26,365 nucleotides of DNA from Bacteroidota bacterium (GCA_025359355.1 JANYGR010000220.1:1-26365); one strand, 5' to 3'; positions 7,565 to 15,189 are shown, counted from the stretch's first letter. Notes: generated from the sequence alone by a model not told the origin. Made by a program: numbers and translations.

Positions 7565-8119
7565 TTATTTTTTGCTTGCAGATTTACCAGCTTTACGACG
7601 TAAAATTTCGCCAACAAATTTGATACCTTTTCCTTTATACGGCTCAGGTTTACGTAAGCTACGTATTTTTGCTGCAACCATTCCGATTAATTGTTTATCA
7701 GAACTTTCTAAAGTTATTTTAGGGTTTTGTCCTTTTTCAGAAGCAGTCGTTACTTTAATTTCATCAGGTAATTCAAACAAAACGTTGTGAGAGTATCCTA
7801 ATGATAATTCTAATAATTGACCTTTGTTAGAAGCACGGTAACCCACACCTACTAACTCTTGTTCTGTTTTATAACCTTCTGAAACACCTTTAACCATATT
7901 AGCGATTAATGAACGGTATAAACCGTGTAATGCTCTGTGGCGTTTTTGATCAGTTGGACGAGTAACCTCTAATATTCCGTTTTCCATTTTAATTTGGATA
8001 TCCGGATCTACCGTTTGTGTTAATGTTCCTAATTTTCCTTTTACTGTTACTTCAGTTCCTTTTACGTTTATTTCAACGCCTGCTGGTACTGTGATTGGTA
8101 ATTTTCCTATACGTGACAT
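7565..8119 (-). CDS. rplF: 50S ribosomal protein L6
   Basis: uL6 binds near the sarcin-ricin loop and the factor-binding site of the large subunit. The 184-residue product has two similar L6 folds. The first begins MSRIGKLPITVPAGVEINVK; the second contains KIRSLRKPEPYKGKGIKF, the family signature in the C-terminal part. This start is supported by a full Shine-Dalgarno sequence at an ideal distance, which is exceptional within this operon. The gene follows rpsH with a spacer of only 20 bases that is nearly filled by that site. Confidence 0.98.
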   Translation of the reverse strand: MSRIGKLPITVPAGVEINVKGTEVTVKGKLGTLTQTVDPDIQIKMENGILEVTRPTDQKRHRALHGLYRSLIANMVKGVSEGYKTEQELVGVGYRASNKGQLLELSLGYSHNVLFELPDEIKVTTASEKGQNPKITLESSDKQLIGMVAAKIRSLRKPEPYKGKGIKFVGEILRRKAGKSASKK

Positions 8120-8126
8120 GTTTTTT

Positions 8127-8136
8127 TCCTCCTTCT
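8127..8136 (-). promoter_or_regulatory. Strong Shine-Dalgarno sequence before rplF
   Basis: The minus strand reads AGAAGGAGGA here, with the AGGAGG core ending 8 bases before the rplF ATG. Checking the region before every start in the operon, only rpsL has anything similar (GAGG). In Bacteroidota the anti-Shine-Dalgarno end of 16S rRNA is known to be largely sequestered on the ribosome, so a full site here is unusual and may mark special translational control. Confidence 0.85.
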
Positions 8137-8139
8137 AAA

Positions 8140-8538
8140 TTATGAAATGTAACATAAAACTTCGCCACCGACATTTAACTTCTTAGCTTCTTTATCTGTC
8201 ATAACACCTTTAGATGTAGAGATAATAGCAACTCCAAGACCATTTAATACTCTTGGCATAGTATCAGCACCTGTATACTTACGTAAACCTGGTTTAGATA
8301 TTCTATCTAACGTGCGGATAGCTGATAATTTGTTTGTTGAACTGTATTTCAAGGCTATTTTAATAGTTCCTTGTTTTTTTTCGTTTTCCTCAAACTTGTA
8401 GTTAAGGATGTAACCTTTTTCAAAAAGAATTTTTGTAATCTCTTTTTTTAGGTTCGAAGCAGGAATCTCAACGATTCTGTGGTTTGCGCTAATCGCGTTT
8501 CTTAGGCGAGTTAGGTAATCTGATACTGTATCTGTCAT
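8140..8538 (-). CDS. rpsH: 30S ribosomal protein S8
   Basis: uS8 is a primary 16S rRNA-binding protein of the central domain. In E. coli it also represses the spc operon by binding its mRNA. The 132-residue product begins MTDTVSDYLTRLRNAISANH. The middle carries RISKPGLRKYTGADTMPRVL, and the C-terminus has GLGVAIISTSKGVMTDKEAK and GGEVLCYIS, all family hallmarks. A small hairpin (8557-8577) lies in the spacer just before its ATG. The 72-base distance to rpsN is longer than most in the operon. Confidence 0.98.
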   Translation of the reverse strand: MTDTVSDYLTRLRNAISANHRIVEIPASNLKKEITKILFEKGYILNYKFEENEKKQGTIKIALKYSSTNKLSAIRTLDRISKPGLRKYTGADTMPRVLNGLGVAIISTSKGVMTDKEAKKLNVGGEVLCYIS

Positions 8539-8556
8539 TTTATTTGTTTTTATATG

Positions 8557-8577
8557 TTATCCCGACCATCAGGATAA
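8557..8577 (-). repeat. Hairpin in the rpsN-rpsH spacer
   Basis: The arms TTATCCCGA (8557-8565) and TCAGGATAA (8569-8577) pair over nine positions, one of them G-U in RNA, around a three-base loop. It lies about 18 bases upstream of the rpsH ATG and no T-run follows, so it is not a terminator. It could be an RNA-processing or regulatory site or a copy of a dispersed palindrome; this is inference. Confidence 0.65.
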
Positions 8578-8610
8578 TTATACATTAATACTCTTTTTTT
8601 GTAGCTTGTG

Positions 8611-8880
8611 TTAGAAGCTTGATTTAGTAACACCTGGTATTAAACCAAATAAAACCATTTCACGGAAAGTTACACGGCTAATACCGAAATCTCTCATGTA
8701 TCCGCGAGGACGTCCTGTTAATTTGCAACGGTTACGCATTCTCACTTTACAAGAGTTTTTAGGTAATTTTTGTAACCCAACTGAGTCTCCAGCTTTTTTT
8801 AACTCTGCACGTTTAGCTGCATAATGATCTACTAATTTTTTTCTCTTAGTATCTCTAGCTATCATTGATTCTTTTGCCAT
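8611..8880 (-). CDS. rpsN: 30S ribosomal protein S14 (zinc-free long form)
   Basis: uS14 is a head protein of the 30S subunit. The 89-residue product is the long form. The C-terminal half RNRCKLTGRPRGYMRDFGIS followed by RVTFREMVLFGLIPGV is diagnostic. The two Cys-x2-Cys pairs of the short zinc-binding form are absent; only isolated cysteines remain. Its N-terminal region MAKESMIARDTKRKKLVDHY is basic and helical. It sits between rplE and rpsH, the standard spc order. Confidence 0.98.
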   Translation of the reverse strand: MAKESMIARDTKRKKLVDHYAAKRAELKKAGDSVGLQKLPKNSCKVRMRNRCKLTGRPRGYMRDFGISRVTFREMVLFGLIPGVTKSSF

Positions 8881-8908
8881 CTTATTTTTTTTTCAGGATG
8901 TAAATATA

Positions 8909-9466
8909 TTATTTCTTTTTGAAAGGAATACCAAATTCTGTTAATAAAGCATGAGCTTCTTTATCTGTTGGTGCAGAAGTTACAAAAGTAATATCCATAC
9001 CTTGGATTTTACTCACTTTATCGATGTCGATTTCAGGGAAAATGATTTGCTCAGTAATACCTAATGTGTAGTTACCACGACCATCAAAGCCTTTTTCATT
9101 AACTCCTTTGAAATCACGGATACGAGGTAAAGATGCAGCAATTAAACGATCTAAAAACTCATACATTTTATCGCCACGTAATGTTACACGAACACCAATA
9201 GCAACACCTTTACGTAATTTAAAGTTAGAGATATCTTTTGTAGAATATGTTGGAACAGCTTTTTGACCTGTGAATGTAGTCATTTCTTTTACAGCTGAAT
9301 CAATCATCTTCTTATCAGAAACTGCATCACCAATACCTTGGTTAACACAAATTTTTTCTAATTTAGGAACTTGCATTACAGAACTGTATTGAAATTGTTT
9401 CTTTAAATTAGAAACGATATCAGCTTTGTACTTGTCTTTTAAACGAGGGGAATATGTTGTTGCCAT
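8909..9466 (-). CDS. rplE: 50S ribosomal protein L5
   Basis: uL5 binds 5S rRNA and forms the bridge of the central protuberance to the small-subunit head and P-site tRNA. The 185-residue product has family landmarks VMQVPKLEKICVNQGIGDA, TGQKAVPTYSTKDISNFKLR, GVAIGVRVTLRGDKMYEFLD and the C-terminal ITFVTSAPTDKEAHALLTEF. Its ATG overlaps the stop of rplX by one base (TAATG), so translation of the two is probably coupled. Confidence 0.98.
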   Translation of the reverse strand: MATTYSPRLKDKYKADIVSNLKKQFQYSSVMQVPKLEKICVNQGIGDAVSDKKMIDSAVKEMTTFTGQKAVPTYSTKDISNFKLRKGVAIGVRVTLRGDKMYEFLDRLIAASLPRIRDFKGVNEKGFDGRGNYTLGITEQIIFPEIDIDKVSKIQGMDITFVTSAPTDKEAHALLTEFGIPFKKK

Positions 9467-9783
9467 TATTTAATTACTGCTTTAGTTTTTTTAGATATAC
9501 GTTCAATTTTATTAGTTTTCTCGTTTACCTGACGACCAATTCTAACAGTTTTACCACCTTCAACAAACATAACGTTTGAAATATGGATTGAACCTTCTTG
9601 TTTAACAATACCACCATCAGCGTTTTTAGCACTTGGTTTCATGTGTTTACTAATCATGTTAACACCTTCAATGATAGTTCTCATTTTCTTTGTATCGATA
9701 GATACAATTTTACCTTCTTGGCCTCTGGATTCGCCAGATATTACTTTTACAGTATCGCCTTTTTTTAATTTTAATTTTGACAT
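9466..9783 (-). CDS. rplX: 50S ribosomal protein L24
   Basis: uL24 is an assembly-initiating protein of the large subunit near the exit tunnel. The 105-residue product begins MSKLKLKKGDTVKVISGESR and continues GQEGKIVSID, a KOW motif. Then come VNMISKHMKPSAKNADGGIV, KQEGSIHISNVMFV and a basic end. It follows rplN by 19 bases and overlaps the rplE start by one base. Confidence 0.98.
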   Translation of the reverse strand: MSKLKLKKGDTVKVISGESRGQEGKIVSIDTKKMRTIIEGVNMISKHMKPSAKNADGGIVKQEGSIHISNVMFVEGGKTVRIGRQVNEKTNKIERISKKTKAVIK

Positions 9784-9802
9784 TTCTTTTCGCTATTATA
9801 TA

Positions 9803-10171
9803 TTAAAGCACTTCTGGTGCTAATGAAATGATTTTCATGTATTGTTTTTCACGTAATTCACGAGCTACTGGCCCAAAAATACGAGTTCCACGTATTTCAT
9901 CACCTTGATTTAACAACACACAAGCATTATCATCAAAGCGAATATAAGAACCATCAGCACGACGGATTTCTTTTTTCACTCGCACAACAACAGCCTTATG
10001 AACTGTTCCTTTTTTTACGTTACCTGACGGTAAAGCGTGTTTGATAGTAACTACTATTTTATCTCCTATAGATGCGTAGCGCTTTCTTGTTCCGCCTAAA
10101 ACACGGATAACTAACACTTCTTTTGCTCCACTGTTATCAGCTACTGCTAATCTTGATTCGTTTTGTACCAT
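9803..10171 (-). CDS. rplN: 50S ribosomal protein L14
   Basis: uL14 lies at the subunit interface of the 50S particle and contacts L19 and 16S rRNA. The product is 122 residues, the normal length. Signatures include SRLAVADNSGAKEVLVIRVL, KIVVTIKHALPSGNVKKGTV, HKAVVVRVKKEIRRADGSYI and FDDNACVLLNQGDEIRGTRI. It ends with FGPVARELREKQYMKIISLA. It sits between rpsQ and rplX in standard order. Confidence 0.98.
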   Translation of the reverse strand: MVQNESRLAVADNSGAKEVLVIRVLGGTRKRYASIGDKIVVTIKHALPSGNVKKGTVHKAVVVRVKKEIRRADGSYIRFDDNACVLLNQGDEIRGTRIFGPVARELREKQYMKIISLAPEVL

Positions 10172-10194
10172 TTCTTATTAACTTTTTTAAAGTA

Positions 10195-10455
10195 TTATTT
10201 CACTTTCTCTAACACTTCAACTAAGCGCCAGTTTTTTGTTTTGCTCAAAGGACGAGTTTCAGATATCTTTACAGTATCGCCAATGCTACATTCGTTTTTT
10301 TCATCATGCGCTACAAACGTAGATGTCTTGTTAACGAATTTACCATATTTTGGATGTTTTACTTTACGCATTACTGCTACAACAATAGATTTCTCCATTT
10401 TATTGCTTTTAACAACTCCAACCTTTTCTTTTCTTAAATTTCTTTCTAATTCCAT
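10195..10455 (-). CDS. rpsQ: 30S ribosomal protein S17
   Basis: uS17 is an early 16S rRNA-binding protein with an OB fold. The 86-residue product begins MELERNLRKEKVGVVKSNKM and contains EKSIVVAVMRKVKHPKYGKF, VNKTSTFVAHDEKNECSIGD and the signature GDTVKISETRPLSKTKNWRL. It follows rpmC by 8 bases, so the two are probably translated together. Confidence 0.98.
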   Translation of the reverse strand: MELERNLRKEKVGVVKSNKMEKSIVVAVMRKVKHPKYGKFVNKTSTFVAHDEKNECSIGDTVKISETRPLSKTKNWRLVEVLEKVK

Positions 10456-10463
10456 TATTTCTA

Positions 10464-10661
10464 TTATTTAGAAGCTTTGTTTCTTTTTGTTATTTCTGTA
10501 GCCAAACGTGCAACTGACTTACGAGTATCACGAATTTTAATTGGATTTTCAATTGGAGCAACAGTATGGTTTAATTTTAACTTAGTTAAAATTGATTTCT
10601 CCTCTTTTATTTTTTCTTGCAATTCTGCAGTTGACAAAGCAACGATATCTTTATTTTTCAT
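10464..10661 (-). CDS. rpmC: 50S ribosomal protein L29
   Basis: uL29 sits at the tunnel exit next to L23 and forms part of the docking site for trigger factor and SRP. The 65-residue product is a two-helix hairpin. It starts MKNKDIVALSTAELQEKIKE, has the central LTKLKLNHTVAPIENPIKIR, and the second helix carries DTRKSVARLATEITKRNK. The gene lies 14 bases after rplP. Confidence 0.97.
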   Translation of the reverse strand: MKNKDIVALSTAELQEKIKEEKSILTKLKLNHTVAPIENPIKIRDTRKSVARLATEITKRNKASK

Positions 10662-10675
10662 TTTTCTGAGTCTGA

Positions 10676-11110
10676 TTATTTAACTACAACTTCTTCAACG
10701 AAATCTCTACGGATTACAAATTTAGTAACAATTGGTAATTTTTGTGCTGCTAAGCGTAATGCTTCTTTTGCAACATCTAAAGGAACACCTTCAGCTTCAA
10801 AAATCATACGTCCTTTTTTTACTGGAGCAACCCAATATTCAGGAGCACCTTTACCTTTACCCATACGAACCTCAGCTGGTTTCTTAGTAATAGGTTTGTC
10901 AGGGAAAATGCGAATCCAAACTTGTCCTTCACGTTTCATAAAACGTGTAATAGCGATACGAGCTGCTTCTATTTGACGAGATGTAACCCAACACTCATCT
11001 AATGCTTTAATTCCAAAAGATCCAAAGGCTAATTGATCACCGCGCTTAGCGATACCTCTGATTTTCATTTTGTGGGTTTTTCTGAACTTCGTTCTTTTCG
11101 GTTGTAACAT
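10676..11110 (-). CDS. rplP: 50S ribosomal protein L16
   Basis: uL16 helps place tRNA in the A site and completes the peptidyl-transferase region. The 144-residue product starts MLQPKRTKFRKTHKMKIRGI. Further landmarks are FGSFGIKALDECWVTSRQIE, the MGKGKGAPEYWVAPVKKG loop near the active site, and the family's WIRIFPDKPITKKPAEVRMG. It lies between rpsC and rpmC. Confidence 0.98.
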   Translation of the reverse strand: MLQPKRTKFRKTHKMKIRGIAKRGDQLAFGSFGIKALDECWVTSRQIEAARIAITRFMKREGQVWIRIFPDKPITKKPAEVRMGKGKGAPEYWVAPVKKGRMIFEAEGVPLDVAKEALRLAAQKLPIVTKFVIRRDFVEEVVVK

Positions 11111-11140
11111 GATATATTATCTTTTACTAATTCTTAATTA

Positions 11141-11884
11141 TTATTTATCGTTTCTTTTGTTATCTCTTTTTGGTCCGCGTCCAGCAAATTTAGGCGCTGG
11201 TGCATTAGATGTAGATTTCTTTTCTTTGTCTAAACCAAAATTTGGAGATAAATCACGTTTTCCATAGATTTCGCCTTTGCAAATCCAAACTTTAACACCA
11301 ATACGACCGTATGTAGTGTGAGCTTCGCCGATTGCGTAATCGATATCTGCACGTAAAGTTTGTAATGGAGTACGTCCTTCTTTGTATCCTTCAGAGCGAG
11401 CCATCTCAGCACCACCTAAACGACCTGAAACTAATATTTTAATCCCTTCAGCACCCATACGCATAGTTGATGCGATAGACATTTTTGCTGCACGGCGGAA
11501 AGAAATACGTCCTTCAATTTGACGAGCAATACTATCAGCAACTAAACGAGCATCTAATTCAGGACGTTTAATTTCGAAGATATTGATTTGAATTTCTTTC
11601 TTAGTGATTTTCTTTAACTCTTCTTTTAATTTATCAACTTCTTTACCACCTTTTCCAATAATAATTCCTGGACGAGCTGTATTGATAGTTACAGTAATTA
11701 ATTTTAAAGTTCTTTCGATTACTATTTTAGAGATACTACCTTTTGGTAAACGAGCTTTTAAATAGTTACGAATTCTAACATCTTCTACTAATTTATCTGC
11801 ATAGTCTCTTCCACCAAACCAGTTAGAATCCCAACCTTTGATAATTCCTAAACGTAAACCTATTGGATTTGCTTTTTGTCCCAT
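11141..11884 (-). CDS. rpsC: 30S ribosomal protein S3
   Basis: uS3 forms the mRNA entry site with S4 and S5 and has helicase-supporting basic residues. The 247-residue product starts MGQKANPIGLRLGIIKGWDS. The KH domain (about residues 40-110) carries the GIIIGKGGKEVDKLKEEL loop. The C-terminal domain includes SGRLGGAEMARSEGYKEGRT and HTTYGRIGVKVWICKGEIYG. A basic tail follows that is somewhat longer than in E. coli. It follows rplV by 9 bases. Confidence 0.98.
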   Translation of the reverse strand: MGQKANPIGLRLGIIKGWDSNWFGGRDYADKLVEDVRIRNYLKARLPKGSISKIVIERTLKLITVTINTARPGIIIGKGGKEVDKLKEELKKITKKEIQINIFEIKRPELDARLVADSIARQIEGRISFRRAAKMSIASTMRMGAEGIKILVSGRLGGAEMARSEGYKEGRTPLQTLRADIDYAIGEAHTTYGRIGVKVWICKGEIYGKRDLSPNFGLDKEKKSTSNAPAPKFAGRGPKRDNKRNDK

Positions 11885-11893
11885 TTCCTTATA

Positions 11894-12349
11894 TTAATTT
11901 TTTTTATCTTCTGATTTAGTAATTGCAGCTGCTTTTCTTACAGCTTTTTTAGTACTTGCAACTGCAGTACCAACTTCTAACGTAACATGGTTTGAACGTT
12001 TTCTGATTCTGTATCCACGACCTTGAGGCGCAGTACGTAAACGTTTTGCCATTAAAGCGCTGTCAACCATTACAGAAGTAACAAATAATGTATTTTCCTC
12101 TGGACGAGTTCCTGTTTTAGCTTCGTAATTTGCTATCGCAGATTTTAATAATTTCTCTAAACGAGTTGAAGCCTCGCGAGTGTTAAACTTTAAAACATTT
12201 AATGCTTTGTATGCTTCCATACCTCTCACTAAATCCGCCACTTGACGCATTTTACGAGGTGATGTCGGGCAGCTATTTAATTTAGCGAAATAAGTACTCT
12301 TATTTGCTTCTTTGCGTGCCTCTGCTACTAATCTTTTTCTTTTACCCAT
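11894..12349 (-). CDS. rplV: 50S ribosomal protein L22
   Basis: uL22 touches all six 23S rRNA domains, and its beta hairpin lines the exit tunnel beside L4. The 151-residue product has an extra basic start of about 15 residues before YFAKLNSCPTSPRKMRQVAD. The core continues LVRGMEAYKALNVLKF, and the tunnel hairpin is near MAKRLRTAPQGRGYRIRKRS, ending NHVTLEVGTAVAS. A tail of about 20 Lys- and Ala-rich residues follows; E. coli L22 has 110 residues. It follows rpsS by 23 bases. Confidence 0.97.
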   Translation of the reverse strand: MGKRKRLVAEARKEANKSTYFAKLNSCPTSPRKMRQVADLVRGMEAYKALNVLKFNTREASTRLEKLLKSAIANYEAKTGTRPEENTLFVTSVMVDSALMAKRLRTAPQGRGYRIRKRSNHVTLEVGTAVASTKKAVRKAAAITKSEDKKN

Positions 12350-12372
12350 GACTAAATTTCTTTATCAGCTTA

Positions 12373-12642
12373 TTATTTCTTGTTATTACCTGAATGACCT
12401 TTGAATTGACGTGTTGCAGCAAATTCACCTAATTTATGACCTACCATGTTTTCTGTAACATAAACAGGAATAAATTTATTTCCGTTATGCACCGCAAAGG
12501 TGTGTCCAACCATTTCAGGATAAATAACAGAACGACGAGCCCAAGTTTTTAGTACTGTCTTTTTGTTACTCTCATTCATTTGAGTAACTTTCTTCTCTAA
12601 GTTGTGGTCAATAAAAGGACCTTTTTTTAATGATCTTGCCAT
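12373..12642 (-). CDS. rpsS: 30S ribosomal protein S19
   Basis: uS19 is a 30S head protein that pairs with S13 and contacts the A-site finger of the 50S subunit. The 89-residue product opens with the signature MARSLKKGPFIDHNLEKKV. It then has TWARRSVIYPEMVGHTFAVH, NGNKFIPVYVTENMVGHKLG and EFAATRQFKGHSG. The spacer to rplB is 70 bases, wider than most here, and contains a 17-codon ORF that stops 3 bases before this ATG. Confidence 0.98.
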   Translation of the reverse strand: MARSLKKGPFIDHNLEKKVTQMNESNKKTVLKTWARRSVIYPEMVGHTFAVHNGNKFIPVYVTENMVGHKLGEFAATRQFKGHSGNNKK

Positions 12643-12645
12643 TTT

Positions 12646-12699
12646 TTATTTTTTAGTTCTGAACCCCTTCTCCACTCTATTGAGTTTTGAAAAAGCCAT
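12646..12699 (-). other. 17-codon ORF between rplB and rpsS
   Basis: The minus strand has ATG at 12699 and TAA at 12646-12648, encoding MAFSKLNRVEKGFRTKK, a basic 17-residue peptide. It starts 13 bases after the rplB stop and ends 3 bases before the rpsS ATG, so it fits the operon spacing like a real gene. It could act as a coupling or leader ORF, be a decayed remnant, or be chance. There is no recognisable family. Confidence 0.3.
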
Positions 12700-12712
12700 T
12701 AAACATTAATTA

Positions 12713-13537
12713 TTATTTACTTCTTTTTTTAATGATATGCTGGTTAGAAGATTTAGCCTTGTAACGAGTTTTGAATCCTTTAGCAGGGATACCGTTACGA
12801 GAACGAGGATGTCCACCTGATGCACGACCTTCACCTCCACCCATTGGATGATCCACTGGATTCATTACTACTGGACGAGTACGAGAACGACGACCTAACC
12901 AACGAGAACGACCTGCTTTACCTGAAATCTCTAAACTATGATCAGGGTTAGATGTAGCACCGATTGTAGCTTTACATGTAATTAAGATCATACGAACTTC
13001 ACTTGAAGGCATGCGGATAATAGCATATTTACCATCACGAGCTGTTAATTGAGCATAAGTACCAGCGCTACGAGCCATAGCTCCGCCCTGACCAGGACGT
13101 AATTCGATATTATGAATTACTGTACCTAATGGAATATCAGATAAGAACATACAGTTTCCAACTTCTGGAGTTGCAGTAGCACCCGACATTACTTTTTTAC
13201 CAACTTCTAAACCTGCAGGAGCAAGAATATAACGTTTTTCTCCATCTTTATAATGAATCAAAGCAATACGAGAAGTACGATTTGGATCATATTCTATAGA
13301 GAATACAGTTCCTTCGATACCATCTTTATTTCTTTTGAAATCAATAATACGGTATTGTTTTTTATGACCACCACCAATGTTACGGATTGTCATTTTACCT
13401 GTATTATCACGTCCACCGCTATTTTTAACTGAAGTTAATAAGCTTTTTTCTGGAACGTTTGTAGTGATATCTGAATTATCACTTGCTATTTTAAAACGTT
13501 GACTTGGAGTTAACGGTCTGAATTTCTTTAATGCCAT
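12713..13537 (-). CDS. rplB: 50S ribosomal protein L2
   Basis: uL2 is a primary 23S rRNA-binding protein needed for subunit joining and peptidyl-transferase activity. The 274-residue product begins MALKKFRPLTPSQRFKIASD. The OB-fold part (about 80-125) includes RIALIHYKDGEKRYILAPAG. The C-terminal SH3-like part has GSGQ-type segments such as GGAMARSAGTYAQLTARDGK. The active-site-near signature NPVDHPMGGGEGRASGGHPR keeps the conserved His corresponding to E. coli H229. It follows rplW by 20 bases. Confidence 0.98.
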   Translation of the reverse strand: MALKKFRPLTPSQRFKIASDNSDITTNVPEKSLLTSVKNSGGRDNTGKMTIRNIGGGHKKQYRIIDFKRNKDGIEGTVFSIEYDPNRTSRIALIHYKDGEKRYILAPAGLEVGKKVMSGATATPEVGNCMFLSDIPLGTVIHNIELRPGQGGAMARSAGTYAQLTARDGKYAIIRMPSSEVRMILITCKATIGATSNPDHSLEISGKAGRSRWLGRRSRTRPVVMNPVDHPMGGGEGRASGGHPRSRNGIPAKGFKTRYKAKSSNQHIIKKRSK

Positions 13538-13557
13538 TTCTGTTATCTTTTATCAAA

Positions 13558-13848
13558 TTAAATACTAGCGTAAAAATCAATTGCTTCGCCAGATTTTAAA
13601 GTGACAAAAGCTTTCTTTGAACGGTTTACGCGGCCTACTGCGATACCACGAGTGGTATTACGAGTTTTTACTTTACCAACATATTGTTGCGTATTTACCG
13701 CAGCAACTTTTACACCGTACATTTTCTCAACAGCTTGTCTTATTTGTACTTTATTGGCAGTTTTATCTACTACAAAACCATAGCGATTTAACGTCTCAGC
13801 CAAAGTCGTCATCTTTTCGGTTATTATAGGTTTAATTAATATTTCCAT
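13558..13848 (-). CDS. rplW: 50S ribosomal protein L23
   Basis: uL23 is at the tunnel exit and is the main docking point for trigger factor and SRP. The 96-residue product begins MEILIKPIITEKMTTLAETL and has NRYGFVVDKTANKVQIRQAV, EKMYGVKVAAVNTQQYVGK and a C-terminal KKAFVTLKSGEAIDFYASI. The first segment carries the family motif I-x-x-P-I-x-T-E-K. It follows rplD by 13 bases. Confidence 0.97.
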   Translation of the reverse strand: MEILIKPIITEKMTTLAETLNRYGFVVDKTANKVQIRQAVEKMYGVKVAAVNTQQYVGKVKTRNTTRGIAVGRVNRSKKAFVTLKSGEAIDFYASI

Positions 13849-13861
13849 TACTATTTTTTTA

Positions 13862-14491
13862 TTATCTATTTAAAATATCTTCTAATACTTTTACTGAACT
13901 TTCAGATAAAATTAATGTTTCTGCATTAACGATATCGTAAGTGTTTAAATCTGAAGCCATTACAACTTTCGTTCCCTGTAAATTTCGGGACGACAAATAT
14001 ACATTATTATTTGAATCACCCAACACTAAAAGTGTTTTTTTGTCAGATAAATTCAAGTTTTTCATTAAATCAACGTAATTTTTTGTTTTTGGAGCTTCAA
14101 AATTGAAATCTTCTAAAACAGTAATTGCATTTTCTTTAGCTTTGTATGTTAATGCAGAAGCACGAGCTAATACTTTTACTTTCTTATTTAATTTAAAAGA
14201 GTAATCACGAGGACGAGGACCGAATGCACGACCACCACCAACGAATACAGGAGATTTCATAGAACCTGCACGAGCTCCACCTGTACCTTTTTGACGCTTT
14301 AACTTTTTAGTAGTACGAGCAATTTCTGCACGTTCTTTTGCTTTATGAGTTCCTTGACGTTGAGCAGCTAAATAGTGCTTTACATCCAGGTATATACTGT
14401 GATCACTTGGCTCTACACCAAAAATCACTTCTGCTAAATCTACTTTTTTAGCAGTTTTCTTTCCGCTTATGTTTAATACTTCTACTTGCAT
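13862..14491 (-). CDS. rplD: 50S ribosomal protein L4
   Basis: uL4 reaches into the exit tunnel. In E. coli it also represses its own S10 operon by acting on the leader RNA. The 209-residue product has a long basic loop KLKRQKGTGGARAGSMKSPV followed by FVGGGRAFGPRPRDYSFKLN, which lines the tunnel. The C-terminal globular domain includes KTLLVLGDSNNNVYLSSRNL and a final SVKVLEDILNR. It starts 2 bases after the rplC stop, so translation is probably coupled. No L4-type leader site is visible upstream of rpsJ. Confidence 0.98.
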   Translation of the reverse strand: MQVEVLNISGKKTAKKVDLAEVIFGVEPSDHSIYLDVKHYLAAQRQGTHKAKERAEIARTTKKLKRQKGTGGARAGSMKSPVFVGGGRAFGPRPRDYSFKLNKKVKVLARASALTYKAKENAITVLEDFNFEAPKTKNYVDLMKNLNLSDKKTLLVLGDSNNNVYLSSRNLQGTKVVMASDLNTYDIVNAETLILSESSVKVLEDILNR

Positions 14492-14493
14492 GA

Positions 14494-15111
14494 TTATTTC
14501 TCGATTATAACGTAAGACCCTTTAGCACCTGGAATAGACCCTTTAATTAATAAAAGATTCTTTTCTGCCATTATTTTAACTACTGTTAAGTTTTGGATTT
14601 TCTTTCTGTCGCCGCCCATTCTTCCAGCCATACGCATACCTTTAAATACACGAGATGGATCAGATGACGCACCTAAAGATCCAGGAGCTCTTGAACGATC
14701 ATGTTGACCATGAGTTGAACCACCAACACCACCAAATCCGTGACGTTTAACAACACCTTGAAAACCTTTACCTTTTGAAGTACCAACTACATCAACGAAA
14801 TCGCCTTCAGCGAAAACATCTAATGTTACGATATCTCCTAAATTTTTTGTTTCTTCAAAAGAACGGAATTCAACAATTTTACGTTTTGGGGTTGTTTTTG
14901 CTAATTCAAAATGACCTTTCATAGCTGATGAAGTATGCTTTTCTTTTTTATCTTCAAATGCTAATTGTAAAGCTGTGTAACCGTCTTTTTCATTGGTTTT
15001 TACTTGCGTAACAACACAAGGACCTGCTTCTATAACTGTGCATGGCACATACTTGCCATTGGCATCGAAGAAGCTAGTCATTCCTATTTTTTTACCAATA
15101 ATTCCAGACAT
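14494..15111 (-). CDS. rplC: 50S ribosomal protein L3
   Basis: uL3 is one of the first proteins to bind 23S rRNA, and a loop of it reaches the peptidyl-transferase centre. The 205-residue product begins MSGIIGKKIGMTSFFDANGK. The signature loop GGVGGSTHGQHDRSRAPGSL continues GASSDPSRVFKGMRMAGRMG and keeps the Gln that PrmB methylates in E. coli. The end is GAKGSYVIIEK. It follows rpsJ after 78 bases, the widest spacer among the early genes; I saw no promoter matching TAnnTTTG in it. Confidence 0.98.
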   Translation of the reverse strand: MSGIIGKKIGMTSFFDANGKYVPCTVIEAGPCVVTQVKTNEKDGYTALQLAFEDKKEKHTSSAMKGHFELAKTTPKRKIVEFRSFEETKNLGDIVTLDVFAEGDFVDVVGTSKGKGFQGVVKRHGFGGVGGSTHGQHDRSRAPGSLGASSDPSRVFKGMRMAGRMGGDRKKIQNLTVVKIMAEKNLLLIKGSIPGAKGSYVIIEK

Positions 15112-15189
15112 TTTACTTTTTTGTTATATATTTTTACTAATTAATTTACTTTTTTATTCTTTAAATCCAAATCCTAAAAAGGCTGAGGG

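Noticed and set aside
7462..7677. Minus-strand frame spanning the rplF-rplR junction
   Set aside because: It overlaps both clear ribosomal genes in another frame and has no recognisable content.
13973..13994. TCCC...GGGA inverted repeat inside rplD
   Set aside because: Only four base pairs form, and the stretch lies in well-conserved L4 coding sequence.
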